Shown in pieces: positions 40,118 to 52,600 of a stretch of DNA of 64,000 nt. A model generated the notes under the pieces. It saw only the letters and a program-made list of their open reading frames with translations, ran no database searches and had not been told where the DNA came from. The stretch's first letter is position 1. Every line of letters begins with the position of its first letter. Both the position numbers and the translations under genes were made by a program. The DNA is from Rhopalosiphum padi (lineage: Eukaryota; Arthropoda; Insecta; Hemiptera; Aphididae). The DNA is taken from contig NC_083597.1 of the NCBI RefSeq assembly GCF_020882245.1, forward strand, positions 59,808,152-59,872,151, given 5' to 3'.

Positions 40118-42852
40118 GTAATAATGCACATATTATATATTAGGTATATTATAATTAAAATTTCTGTATAGACACACAAGTACTGAAATAATAAAAAAAT
40201 TATAAAATATATTATACGAGTATATTATATTTTATTTTAAAATAATATTAAGATAAAACGAGTCTTTCAACATATTTTGTGCATTTTATTCACATTAGAA
40301 AACATCGGATTGCATTTTGTTTTTTTAGGTTTTATCCCATTAAATTTAATGCATTAAAAAAAAAAGTTTTAAATATACAACATTTTATTGTCATTACCGT
40401 TGGCACAACTAAAAAATATAATTATATTTTTATATATTATATTGGATAGGGAAGCTAGGTAATATTAATAAATTGCTCATAAGTGGAAAGATTTATTAAT
40501 ATAATATATAAGCTTTTTTAATTTGTTTGAATATATTTAAAACCAAAAAAAATAAATTAAAAATTGCTATAATTAGATTTATTGGACATAGTTTTTTTTT
40601 TACTTACATAACAGCTTTTAAATTTAAAAAAAAAAATTGAGAGAGAACAAACTCTATTTGTGCGTTTTATCAATATACTCAGTGTGATATTGTTTGATGT
40701 TTCGACAATACTGTAGTAATGAAGAACGAATGGGCCACAGTCAAGGACTCGAAACTCTACGTGGGCTCGCATGGCAAAGAAATGGTGTCATCGGATGGGC
40801 TGACTGTCACCGATCGTGGATTAATGTGGGTGAAGATCATCGACAAGGATGGTAGTGTACAGCACTTAAACTGGACGGAAAACTTCGTCAAAGTTCGGGC
40901 GGCTATCGATATACACTTCCCAGGGTACATGACCCACGAGGCGGTTGTGTGGAGTGACATCCATCAACGCTGGTTTTTCTTGCCAAGAAAGGCTTCTGTA
41001 GATCCTTTCGACCCGTCGACTGACGAACAAAAGGCAACGAACGTACTGTTGTCGGCCACAGCGGCTTTTGATGACATTAAGGTAAAGGCAATAACATACA
41101 ATTGTACTACATTTTTAAAAATTACGATAAACCTAAGTCGCATATATTATTAATTATTACCTATTTGTTTTCAACATAGAAACTATAAGTTAAATATTTA
41201 CGTGATATATATTTTAACTTTGAGTAAAAATGTAAGTTCACTTATTTAAAACATGTGTCCAAGTATTACCAAAAGTAGCTACATTTATACGTTTTAATTT
41301 TGAATTATGCAATTATTATCATTTTATACATTGTAAAATATATATACAAGGGGGGGATGAACAATGTCGGGCGGAATCGATAAAAAATCGACGAAATCGA
41401 TATACTTCCATGTTAACAGCCCCAAGTTATTATCAAATGTAAAACGGCAATATTATGTAATCCGTGCCCAGGTAAAATTTAAAAAAAATAATGACTATAT
41501 TTTTCAAATTCAAAATTTCACTCTTTAATTTATATTTTGTCCGTTATATTTATTTATATAATATGAATAATAAATAGAATAAAATTAAAAATTAAAAAAT
41601 ACATAATATTTTAAAAATTACAATATTAGGACAAATAATAATATATTCTTGATACAATATATTCATCAATTGTAGTTTCACCACTATTATATTTATTAAT
41701 TTAACTTAGTAACATATCATTTTTTTTTTTTTTTTTTTGTTACAATTTTGACATTTAACGGTTTATTTATACTTTTTAATTTATTACATGTTTCTATTTG
41801 AATTTTTATTAAATTTTCTGAAAACATAAAGGTATTTTAATGAGTTGTATAAAGATTAGAATTAAAATGAGATTGAAATAACTTGCATGCATTCGTGGTT
41901 AACGTTTGATTTGTAGCTCATATTTCAATTGGACACTGAGGCTATTTACTTAAATATATATATATATGTATTAAATAATCTGCAAATCGTGTCACTCTTT
42001 TGTCGCCAAACTTTTACTTCATTAAATAATTTACAAAATATTCAGATAGACTTTGTGGGCTTAAAAATAGTACACCGTAACATTGAAGAGCGCAGTTTAC
42101 ATAATTATATCTTTCTAACATACATAAAGACGCAGCTTTATAATCAAAATGGTCATTTGGACGCCATTTATGTATGTTTAATAAACTTAAATTTAATCAC
42201 AGTTCATACTTTGAAATCTGACCTTTTTAAAACGTTTGAGCTAGTCAAAAATGAAACAATTTCATAGTAAAATTTCTCCGAAAGTTTATTTAATAAATTA
42301 AAAAATCTCAGTAGCATTTTTAAACAAAATTAAATACACACGCGCAAGTCCGTGGTATTATTCATCGTTAAATCACAAAACAAAAACTATCTAATTTCAA
42401 ACGTGCACAATCAATGACTGGTTTGAGATAATGACTTAAATCATGTATTAAAATAATGAAAAGTATCCCTATACTTTATTTTTGTAAAATAAGATTACCG
42501 ATAACATAAAAAGTTCTTCTTTAAGAATTATGGTCTTGGTATCATCTTATACACACTTTGTAGGTATACCTACCAGCTATACACTATTCTTTTAGAGCAA
42601 TACTTTATCATATTTTATTCTTCTATTTTGTGTTTATAGGTGGTACGCATTGGCCAACTGGTACCTAACCACGGTTACGCAAGTTTTAAATTTATTCCTG
42701 GAACTAATCACAGCGCGATTGCCGCTATCAGTACACTAGAAGAAGGCGACACCACAGCCACATTTATAACCGCGTTCACCACCGATGGACAGGTTCTTTT
42801 CCCGGAAACCAAAGTTTCTGATCTTAAATTTGAAGGATTTGAATTTATATAA
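39610..42852 (+). CDS. Secreted calcium-activated nucleotidase (apyrase, CANT1 / Cimex-apyrase family)
   Basis: The enzyme hydrolyses extracellular nucleoside di- and triphosphates in a Ca2+-dependent way. In blood- and sap-feeding insects it is typically a salivary protein that removes ATP/ADP at the feeding site, and in other animals it acts in the secretory pathway. The coding exons join(39610..40117, 40717..41081, 42640..42852) give 361 residues plus a start Met from an unseen upstream exon, close to the family's usual length. Counting that Met as 1, residues 2-21 form a hydrophobic signal peptide ending FG-AP. Family motifs follow in order: YRIAIISDLD (62-71), WISYFKKGYL (83-92), GRGLELSEL (122-130), LDDKTGLVY (140-148), LYVGSHGKE (184-192), GYMTHEAVVWSD (240-251), RWFFLPR (255-261), and the C-terminal ETKVSDLKFEGFEFI. 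These include the acidic residues that bind calcium in the family. N-glycosylation sequons are NVS (100), NWT (222) and one NHS in exon 3. No frameshift or missing core block was seen. The salivary role is inference. Confidence 0.93.
40717..41081 (+). CDS. Apyrase, middle coding exon
   Basis: The acceptor is ATACTGTAG (ending 40,716). The first two bases complete a Val codon begun in the previous exon, and the junction reads KTK-V-MKNEW, matching the family's K-G-F-K-x-EW block. The exon ends GACATTAAG|GTAAAG (donor GT at 41,082), phase 0. An alternative acceptor at about 40,682 would place a stop in frame and is rejected. The exon carries the HEAVVWSD and RWFFLPR motifs. Confidence 0.9.
41364..41528 (+). 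CDS. Short unidentified ORF inside apyrase intron 2
   Basis: An ATG ORF of 54 codons, starting MSGGIDKKSTKSIYFHVNSP, ends at TAA 41,526-41,528. After codon 36 (RAQ) there is a donor-like CAG|GTAAAA. It follows a run of seven Gs and is less AT-rich than the rest of the intron. It cannot be a cassette exon of the apyrase: the only acceptor-like AAG just upstream leads into a stop in phase 0. It may be a piece of an inserted sequence. Function unknown; it could be chance. Confidence 0.12.
   Translation: MSGGIDKKSTKSIYFHVNSPKLLSNVKRQYYVIRAQVKFKKNNDYIFQIQNFTL
42640..42852 (+). CDS. Apyrase, last coding exon
   Basis: The acceptor TGTTTATAG ends at 42,639, and the exon begins GTG GTA CGC in phase 0. 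It encodes the family's C-terminal block, with a VPNHGYASFKFIPG segment and a final EGFEFI, then TAA at 42,850-42,852. Ending in E-(G)-(F/I)-EFI is typical of these nucleotidases, so the gene is complete at this end. A possible poly(A) signal AATAAA is at 43,274-43,279. Confidence 0.92.
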   Translation: MVRIGQLVPNHGYASFKFIPGTNHSAIAAISTLEEGDTTATFITAFTTDGQVLFPETKVSDLKFEGFEFI

Positions 42853-45800
42853 ATTTATTGTTATATTATATTAATCATTTACATTTGTTTTTGCAATATA
42901 TAATTTACATGAATACACAATTACATTGTACATAATATTACAGATACCTATAAATATTTAATATCTGCTGTAAAAATGCCATAGTAAAGTAGTCGTATTG
43001 TACTACCTTATTTATGTTGTAGTATTATATTAGAGGAATGATATAATTATATAATAGAAAATCTACGAATACGGTTAGTCTTTATTTAAATGTGTGTCAT
43101 TATTAGTGCAGATTTTATTATAATATAAAGGTAGCGAGACTATCATAGTACCAAATGTCAAAATATTACATTTAAATAATATAACTGGCAAGTTTACTTC
43201 ACTAATTAATGCTGCGCCATACAGTATGTATTATAAATAGGCTATTCTATTATATTAATCACGTATTGTTTTAAATAAAAACTAACCATTTAATTATTTA
43301 AGAATGCAACAGGGTAAAAGTGTCATATTTTCAACAATAAAAAATAGCAATAGGTAACAACTTTGCTGTACATTAAGCGTTGAGTGTATCTTAACATTGA
43401 GTAACTTACTGTAATATATTAATTTTGAATTTTAAAGTATATAATAGAAATTTCAAGTATCCACAGTCATTAGATTTTTAATTATAACAAAATAAAAAAA
43501 AACAATTTTATTGAAAACTAGTTTTGCATAAAAATTCCCTTTTTTACTTGTTTATTTATTTTTTCCAATAAACTAGCAAGAAACTTGGAATTTTCAATCT
43601 TACTCTTTTAAAAAGTACCAGTTAAATTCAATTTTATATCAAAAACTACCCTCAAATTCAAAGTCATTTTCAACTTTATCGTCTATACGACATACACACA
43701 CACACACAAAAAAAAAACATATCATTGTAAAAAATATATTGTATTAATATATTTTATCGATTCACTCAGAATCTAAAATGTGTATATTATTAATTAGAAG
43801 ATAATATTATACGATTATTAAAATAAACTCTTGAAAAATAATATTTTTCAAAAACGATTTTTCTTAACTTACAGAATTTTAGATTCTTCGTGATAATATG
43901 CATATGCGTTATAAGAATATATACATATTGAATATGTATAATTCGTTTAACTAATAATGAAATCCTAAAGTTTCACTCTGCAGTCAATTAACCTTTGTCT
44001 GAGAACACGCACAGTGATTTCATTATATCTCCGTGCTTTCTTCGTTCGTTCTTTGGTACCATATTCAAAGGGTCTGACTCGATTACCTGCTCTTGGTCGG
44101 CTTTTAACGTCCAGTCTTAAATTCATCCTCCACTGTAATGGAATTTACTGTGCATTTCACGATTAATATCTATAATAAAACTGCATAATTGGCGTATTGA
44201 ATTCGTTTATATATAGAAAAATAAAAAAACCTAACTATTAAAAGATACACCGACACCACCCAGCAACCTAATACTTGATGCATTTAAATTAATTTATGTA
44301 TATTACTGTATTAGATTATGAGTGACGCGATGTAAGTTTTTGTTATAATTTATAACTATTAATATTATTATTATTATTGCATATTTAAATTCAAAAAAGT
44401 ATTTATACTTATATAATTATTTATAATACTATAAATACTGAGAAAAAAACACAATGTAGAACAGTTGTGAATTATATTTATAAGTACATTTATAATTTTA
44501 AATTGGTTATTTAATAACTAGAAAACCCACAGTAGATATGCAAATACACGTAAATATGATCAAAAATAATTTTAATTAATGGAACTCAGAATATAAGTTT
44601 ATTTCTGGTCCCAATAAAAATATTTTCATCGCCATAAACAAATATATATATAATATTAGTGTAGTGCAGCTTGCACTTTATTTTACTCGTAATGTTTATT
44701 AACAGCTACAAGTAAATGTACAACTGATGCCTACATTAAATATTTCCATATAATTAAAATTTAATTATCTTTAGCAATAATTAAAGTTTAAACAAAAAAC
44801 CTTTGTTGACACATTTGTCCCTAAAACTAAGATTTTTACCCTCCTATTTCTCCCTATCATCGGGCGTTATAGTATTTATTTTGTACATCTCAATATTTGT
44901 ATTAAACTTCAAGTAAACCGATAGTTTGAGAGCAATTATATTTTTTTTTTATTGTATTATATTATCAAGTAGGTATACTGACATATTTTACTTCGGTACA
45001 TTGTATAATGTCTTGCTGATAATTACTATATAATATATTCAGTCAAATTAAATTCATCAATCAACACTGCTAATGTATATTATATGTATCGTACAGGTTA
45101 TATAAATTTGGCTTTAAAAAGTTAAAAAATTTAATTTTTCTTTCTAAGTAATATACTTTACTCGAGTCAGCCTTCTATGAAATAAATTCTGGCACTGTGC
45201 CTGCATTTGACACTATATTGTAACATTAGTAACTTTATAAATTTTAAATATATATATATGTTTAGGAAAATCAGATATCATCAAGTATAGATATAGTAGT
45301 AGCTATAGATATTAAATCAAGATGAATACCGACTAACTTTTACTCTATTTTGAATGCAACTTAAATCAAATAAATATAGAAAATATTCTGATATAGAACT
45401 GTATCAAAAAGATTTCAGATAAATTATTCTTCCAGAACCTCAACATTAGAATATTTATAAATTAACAAGACATAAATTGTCTGACACAAAGTTGTTATGA
45501 GCTAATCGTACCGAAGTCAACCTTAATATTGTATTTTGTATTAATAAGAAGTTTTGTTACTGTTTACTTATTATATACATGATATAGTTGCATAATATTA
45601 GTCTCAAACAAATTATTTTAGTAGATAAGAGTATTATCACGGTAGTATAATTAATGTAATAGATAATCACTTTTGTGTTTTAATAATATTAAAATAATAA
45701 GACATCAAACAAGTTACATAAATAAAAACTTAAGTAATCTAAGTTTTCGTCTATTTTAATAACAATTGTATTAAAGCTAATATTCAAATAAATTAAAACA

Positions 45801-45877
45801 ATGAACTAAATGTAATAAATTTGTACATAATATAATATTATAATATTCGACAAACAAGTGTTCAGCAATCATAGAAT
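42853..45877. other. AT-rich intergenic DNA downstream of apyrase
   Basis: Apart from the inverted repeat-family fragment at 43,490-43,775 (listed separately), no gene, RNA or repeat end was recognised. The islet at about 43,980-44,160 has higher GC and some CpGs but no exon. Confidence 0.4.
43490..43775 (-). repeat. Left-end fragment (copy E, inverted) of the GATTCTGAGC-type element
   Basis: Read on the - strand it begins GATTCTGAGTGAATCGAT (from 43,773), followed by an ACAATGATATG-like segment, a (GT)n run, and the family 'gggtagtttttgatataaaattg' segment. This is collinear with 37,562-37,670. It stops after about 280 bp, so only the left end was kept. The (CA)n tract at 43,690-43,708 is internal to it. 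Confidence 0.5.
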
Positions 45878-45885
45878 ATTGGTAA

Positions 45886-46471
45886 GGGCATGGAACAATT
45901 GCGCCTAAAACAAAATTTTTATACTTGGGTCAATATACCAATTGCGCTGCATATATTTTAGGGTCAGTTAACCAATTGCGCCTCTTATATTTTTCGGTTT
46001 GTGTACCAATTGCGCTCTTTATATTTTACGGTCAATATATCAATTGCGTTTGTATTCAAATTATATTATTTTAATTGCCATGCTCAAATTATTATTTAAA
46101 AAATTATTATTATTCTTAAAACGTGCAAAATACAAACATCATGATTACCTTAAACTCAAAATCGTATTATTATTATTATATATTTATGATTTAACCACCT
46201 AGTCTCTTATTATTATTAATATTATTTTATTTTAATTTTCATTAACTAAACTGTATAAAGCCTATACGTTTCACCGACTTGGAAGACTTTTACTTTTAAC
46301 TCGCAAAAAAATCGGTTATTAAGTTTTCCTTATAGGTAATGTAAAATGTATTGAGCGCAATTGGTCATCGACCCTAACATTTTTAGAGCGCAATTGGTAT
46401 ATCGACCATAAAATGTTTCGAGCACAATTGGTATATGAAAAGGTAATTTTAAGCGCAATTGGTAAACTCCC
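45886..46471. mobile_element. MITE with opposed 34-bp tandem-repeat arms and 8-bp target duplication
   Basis: A 586-bp non-autonomous element. The left arm has CAATTGCG-type cores at 45,896, 45,937, 45,971, 46,005 and 46,039, at exactly 34-bp spacing from the second on. The right arm carries the same unit inverted (GCGCAATTGG cores at about 46,352, 46,385, 46,419 and 46,450). The ends are GGG and CCC and both sides are flanked by ATTGGTAA (45,878-45,885 and 46,472-46,479), an 8-bp target duplication. No transposase is encoded; the 67-codon ORF in the middle is an AT-rich by-product. 8-bp duplications are made by hAT, P and Merlin-type transposases, and which one is not determined. One caution: ATTGGTAA also resembles the repeat core. 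Confidence 0.75.
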
Positions 46472-46479
46472 ATTGGTAA

Positions 46480-46835
46480 ATCGAATTCGAAAAAAATATA
46501 TAAAAACGTTTCGTTTATTTTAAAAGATGTAATCTATTATTTAGTATATTTAACAATATTGTATGATAATATAATACCATTTTTTATTTATAGCCATGTA
46601 TAACAATTACAAAATATATACTTATACTAATTAATATCAATAATAACCTGTTAGTATAAAATATAATATACGTTTGTAGTCTTAAAATTAAATTTCATCG
46701 ATGACTTTATTTTAAAAACCTTAATCGTTAATACTTCTTCGCACCACTATTGCACATCATAAAAGAAACTATTTTTTGACATTTATATCTTAACAAATTA
46801 AATATATTAAATCCATTTTCTCGGTAAGCGTATTG
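46480..46835. other. AT-rich spacer
   Basis: Nothing recognisable was seen. Confidence 0.4.
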
Positions 46836-47730
46836 TGCTGTGGGGTGTCGTATTGTTGTAACGCGCTCACTTAAAAAAAAAAAATAATAATTTTTTTTTG
46901 GCTGGCTACGACCGCGACGTGGCTTATTTCTGTAATGGCCAATAAAGATCCGTGGTCGTTAATATATCGTTGTTGTCGCTTGGGGCTGACTTAAATTCTT
47001 ATATTGCGCACAAAAAGAATCTCGAGGGGCAGACGGTGTGGCACGGCAGAAAAAACTCTGCTGTAGCCTTTTCCCCTCGTCCCGTTCACTCGCATCATAT
47101 TGTTATTATGTATATAATATAAAAATGGAGACTGACATTAATGAAATTTAAACGACATTCTTCATCATCAACCCCATCCTCTAGTATAGTAGTAATCCTA
47201 CTTCATAATTGATCCCTTCGGCGCCTCTCCTGTGCATCGTCTGTTCAAATCTTTTACTTGTTAATATTTTCCGCCGTTTTCCATCACAAAAGCTCTAAAC
47301 CCACGTCTCTTTTCTTTACTCCCTCCCACCTATATCCTCTTCTCACCAGGACGTTTTTCTTCCCACCCGTTCTCTCGGCCGCGCATTCATAATTAGAAGC
47401 GCGTGACTCCGCCACCGCGTCATCTCCTCCTCAATATATATACCTGCTGCCGCGGCGGCGATGGCAGATCATAATTTAAAAAGGTCTCGGAGCTTAAGGG
47501 GACTCGATCTGTCTATTAAGAGCACCTTTATGTATGTATATACATCTGTCTCACTCTCTTCTTCTTTCGCGGGGCTTAGCGTACCGAGAGATACCTGACA
47601 AAAGCATCTCAGAAGTTAAAAGGGCTTGTGTCGCTTTTGTGTGCTTAATGCTGCTGGGCCAATGTTATTTTCTTCTTTCTCGAAAAAATCAAAACGTCTT
47701 ATTATTATTATTATTACTACTACTATTATA
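46836..47730. other. Higher-GC island with promoter-like content
   Basis: CpGs and CT-rich stretches are concentrated here. A TATATATA (about 47,434-47,441) is followed by GCTGCCGCGGCGGCG and an ATG at 47,461 that opens a 44-codon ORF (starting MADHNLKRSRSLRGLDL), ending at TGA 47,593-47,595. The ATG lies only about 26 bp from the TATA, which is too close for a normal leader, and there is no obvious splice donor. A regulatory or untranslated region is more likely than a small gene. (TTA)n occurs at about 47,698-47,715. Confidence 0.25.
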
Positions 47731-49124
47731 AAACGAAAGAGAGTATTATGTGCTATGATGAATTGACTTGGACTTAAGTGTTGGTGTGACATAAAAGTCG
47801 TTTTTGAAATCGGTTGCTTTTGAGTAAGCGCAGCTTAACTGCAAGAAATAAAAGAAATTATATTTTGTTTATTTATTTATTTTTTCGCCTTCAGAAAGTT
47901 ATAGACTTGATCGTATGAATATATTATAATATAAATATATATCACTCCTAAACTTGTCTGCGTGAATATACAAATATTTATACAATTCAAAACCATTTTA
48001 TTTAAGTAAAGAGTATTGTATAACGTCATTTTGAATCATATTTCCAATTATGTATGCGATGAGTTGTATAAAAGAAAATATGATTCCAATTTACACGTGA
48101 ATTAAATTATCTTAGCGACAATAAAAATCTGATCTTTGACATTTAATTATTATATAAAAAAAATAAGAATTAAATGAAACCCATTCATAACTAAGCACTC
48201 TTTTTGTGTATTCCATTTATTTTCAATCTTCACATTAAGCTCCTTAATTATTTTATTCGTGTCGTTTTACTGAAATAATGTCATTTTAGTCGATACGATA
48301 GTATCCATCAGATTTTTAGATGAAAGACAAAATAATATACAGAAGTACAGAACGCTTAAAATTATATGAACATTTTTATCGTTAAAACATTTTATACGAA
48401 CTACTTAATATTATTAAAATATTATCTATAAGATGAATACTCTATATCAGTTTTATAATTGTTAATAAATGTGTTTCGAGTGAATTAATTTTAAATAGTT
48501 AACATAATAAAATTGTTTTATAATACTATTAGTTATATTATACTATTTAATAAATATACGTTTCTATTTTTCTGTACAAAAGTAAGATGTAATATATAAA
48601 TATAGTTATTACTCTTATGGCAACATAATTTTATATAATTATTCATAATAGTTAAAGTGTTATGTAAATTAGTTAAATGTTCTACAAATGAAATGGTTAA
48701 CATAACCAAACCTTTATACAACTAATAAGGATATTATTTTTTTCGAATATTGCTTTTATTCATTTAGTAAAACCTAAGTTAAAATATTAAATAAAATATA
48801 AATATAATTGCCTCATCAGAATTTCAAACCACAAATAATAAACTATAAAATCTATGGGGGGCCCAGAATAAAACTAATATTTTATTATAACACTCGTTTG
48901 ATAAAAAATAAATGTAAATTTATTTTATTGTAATAAATATGTATTTTAATGAAGTCTGGTAATAATGATGTTGTTTGTGAGGATAAATAGAAATATGGGG
49001 CATGCAAGTTTCAGGACTACATTGTTCAAGATACTAACAACGCATGTAATACAGAAGATTATCGTAATATCTAAGACATAAATGAAAAAAATGATTTCAG
49101 GTGAATACGTTCATATTTAATCGG
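47731..49124. other. AT-rich intergenic DNA
   Basis: No gene or repeat end was recognised. Confidence 0.4.
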
Positions 49125-49130
49125 TTTATT
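49125..49130 (-). terminator. Candidate poly(A) signal of the secreted-protein gene
   Basis: AATAAA on the - strand, about 270 bp past the stop codon at 49,398. A weaker ATTAAA lies nearer, at 49,330-49,335. Which one is used cannot be told from sequence. Confidence 0.35.
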
Positions 49131-49397
49131 GTGTCAATTGTTACAAAATACCGCTTAAAATATAATATACGCGATTTTTATAAGCAAAAAAAAAAATATA
49201 TATAAATTATAATTTGAAAATATTTTGTAAGTATAGGTTTACATATAGGTATGCGGTCAACCTATTTTACGGTATCTAACATCGTAATATATATATATAT
49301 ATATATATCGCAAAAAACTAGAAAGGCTTTTTAATTCTATACAAAATCGTTAACTGGTGGCCTTTCTAATTCCAACAATAGCGTTTTGTCGCGTTCA

Positions 49398-49693
49398 TTA
49401 TTGCGATGACCTGGGATTGCCGTAAGCGATCGCGTGACTGGTGGCCACACCGTGTCTGCCGTTGCTCACGCTGTTCGCGATCACCGTCGTGCCCGATGAC
49501 CTCTCGTAACCGTTGCCCCCGTACGAGTTACCTTGGTCCTGACCCTGGCCCTGTCCTTGGTTGTTGTTACCGCGATTGATCGGGTTACCCGATTGACCGT
49601 TGCCGCTACCGGCGCCGTTGGGGAATACGCCGAACATTATTGGAAACCAGGCATTGAACGAAGCTTCCGCGTTGCTGCTCGGACCATCGCGAC
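49398..49693 (-). CDS. Secreted protein gene, exon 3 (last)
   Basis: The acceptor GTCTGCAG reads into GT CGC GAT at 49,693. The split Gly codon joins QYR to G-RDGPSSNAEASFNAW. Stop TAA is at 49,400-49,398. Codons are GC-rich at third positions, unlike the flanking DNA. Confidence 0.87.
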
Positions 49694-52600
49694 CTGCAGA
49701 CCACCACGTTAAATGTAACTCATTATCATTATTGTTATAGGTACATATTATATTATACAGTTATGCTACACACGATGACATTATAGTATTAAAGTAGGCC
49801 CATCGAGCGCAACCGATTTGTTCCGATTACAAACGTAATTTTATCATCTAAAAACAAACTTCGAATTAACAGGTCAAAAATAAATCATATCAATTTTATA
49901 TAATCTAATATTGTGACGATCGCCAAATCGCGAAAAAATCAAAGTTATAAATTATTTATCGGATTTCAGGTGTAAATGTTTACAGTAATAATAGGTATAA
50001 AGCCAATGTTAATTTGTGGCCATTCGAATATTATTTTATCTATTAAAAACGACCTGGTTGGATGTGTGGGTATTGGCAATTTTATGAATGTACCTATAAT
50101 TAAACCAAAACCTATATATTATTGTACACAAAATATTTTTATAAAAATAAATATTAATAATAACATAATTCGAATATTTGGTATTTAGTAGGTACTTGCA
50201 GGTAATTAGTACATATATAACTATACTAAATATAAATTGCTTATAATAATTTATTTTATTTCCTTCAAAATATATTTATTTAGTCAAAAATCCTGTCAGA
50301 TCTAGTATAAGTATTCATAAAGAAATGGAGAGAGAGACGTCTTGTAAAATTATAGCTGTAAGTATGTTACTATACTAATAGTTCCGTATAATAAATTTAG
50401 AAACGTAAACCGTATCTGTTGAGGAATATCAAAATAAAAATAATATATAATAATAATATGATGTTGGTATTATTTTAGTGCAGTATTTCCATATCGAATT
50501 TATACTTACGTATCATACTATAAAGTTAATTAAATAAACGTTAATTAAGTAAAATATGCTTTACTCATCTTAGACCTATTGTATAACTGCCGAAAAGGGA
50601 AAAAGAAATTCCATTAGCAAACGATTATTTTAATCAATGTCTCGAAATAAATTAGTGAAATAAAAATGTTCCGTATTCCGGAACTCGTTCAAACGGTTTT
50701 TATAAACTATTATGAATCAAATAATATAATATACTAGCTATTTGTTAAAACGATAAGTATTATATTGCGTATATTGTTATTCGTCTTTGATAAATGAACT
50801 GTTCTCGGTATATATTTTATGAATGCATATTTTAAACTGATAATCTGATAATGAATTACTTGAAAACATATTTTTATCGATAAAACAATACATATTATCT
50901 AAATTACGTAGAGAATCTTTAGTAAAGTTTTAGTGAATTCTTTTTACAGAAAACAGTTTCAATTTAGAAAAATTATTGAACTGGATAATAAGAATAATAT
51001 AGGACTAGGTATAATGTATAGTGTTCTCGTATATGCTACACAGCTATGTTCTATATAGTAGCTATAATATTATTAAAATACCCAGTGCACACATTATGGT
51101 ATTATACTAACGGCAATGACCTCAACGACGTGCTTAGGCGAACAATAATAAGAATATAGTAATATTATCATATCGGATAAAACTATTATATTTGGTATTT
51201 TACTTTAAATACACTTCTATATTTGATATCCCGCGTTTGTCATCAGTAGCATTCGCCCGCCTAATACTTAAATATTAAATATGAATTCTTGTTATTATCC
51301 TTCTTCTTTCAAGACTGTAAGAGTTACAAAACCGTTTTATTTAATACCTACTTAATGGAAATCAGTAATTCTACTTTTTAAATATTTACATAAATAATTC
51401 AATGGCTCTACGAATTTAAAGGAACGTGAATACTTGGAATACATTTTTTTTTATATCCAGCCGGGAGATCGTAAATGGAAAAAAAATATTACGAATTATA
51501 TTTAATAAATTATTACGTACGCCTTAAACCACCGTGGCTACTGTATTAATATTGATCAGTATTATATATTCATATAAGTCGTTAACTTGATCAGATACTC
51601 TGAACATATAGGGTAATTTATCTAGCCAGTTCTGTATTTAGGAATTTATAAGTATATTTAAATATCATATTTACAGATCCTTAAATTGTTTGTACCATTT
51701 TAAAAGTGTCGTATGGCAATACAAACTTATTTTTTATACATAGATACCCCCTTTATTACCGTAAAGAACGTGGGTTTTTTTTTTTTTTTTTTTAAATAGG
51801 AATACATTTAAATCAAAACTAGAACAACTATTTTTTGAGTTATTGCACTGTATACAATAAGAATAACATTGTTTTAGTAACGATTTTCATAAAATATAAA
51901 ATATATATGTAAAATGTGTTTAGTCTAGTACCTATACTTATAATTCTAATCAGACAACTTTTACAAAAATAAAATGCTAATGCATTAATATTAGTTAAAA
52001 TCATCGTAGAACCTGTATATTCAAACCTATTAGCATTGACTATTTTTAGGGCATGTGATATAGTAATTCAAATACTTACTACTCTTTGAATTTCGATTAA
52101 ATTGAAAAAAAAAATGATTCGCTTAATAATGTGCGGTAAAAAGAATGTTTGGAAAAACCAAGTTTGTATATCGATATAGGACAACCCTTATAACAAATAT
52201 ACAGTTTTTGAAAAATCCGAATTACTGTTATTACTGTCGTTATCAACGTGCGTGCTTACCTCTGTACTGTTTCTTGTTGTCTCCCTGTTCCACGCTGTTG
52301 TTGCTCTGTTCTTTGGAATCGGCTGGCACGCCCGATTTCGGTGGTCCGTACTCTTGCGGTTGCTGTTGGCTGCCCGAAGCCAATGCGCCGCCGTACTGTT
52401 GTTGTTGTTTGTTGGTCGAGTCGGCGGCGGCCGGCGTTTGCTGTCCAGCGACGCCCGACGGCGGCGGCCCGTAGGAGTCTTGAGTGGCCGCCGGCGACCC
52501 GTAAGAGTCTTGTGTGGCCGGCTGCGGCCCGTAACCGTACGGACTGGCCTGTCCGTAGCTGCCGCCGAACATCGGATATTCGGCCAGGCCTGTGAACGCG

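Noticed and set aside
40682..40716. Alternative acceptor for apyrase exon 2
   Set aside because: It would bring a TGA into frame directly; the acceptor at 40,716 keeps the frame and the family motif.
41929..42267. 112-codon ORF in apyrase intron 2
   Set aside because: Starts at a non-ATG codon, AT-rich residue mix, no splice sites in phase with the flanking exons.
49976..50188. 70-codon ATG ORF within intron 2 of the secreted-protein gene
   Set aside because: Ile/Asn/Lys-rich, no supporting signals, inside an intron on the opposite strand.
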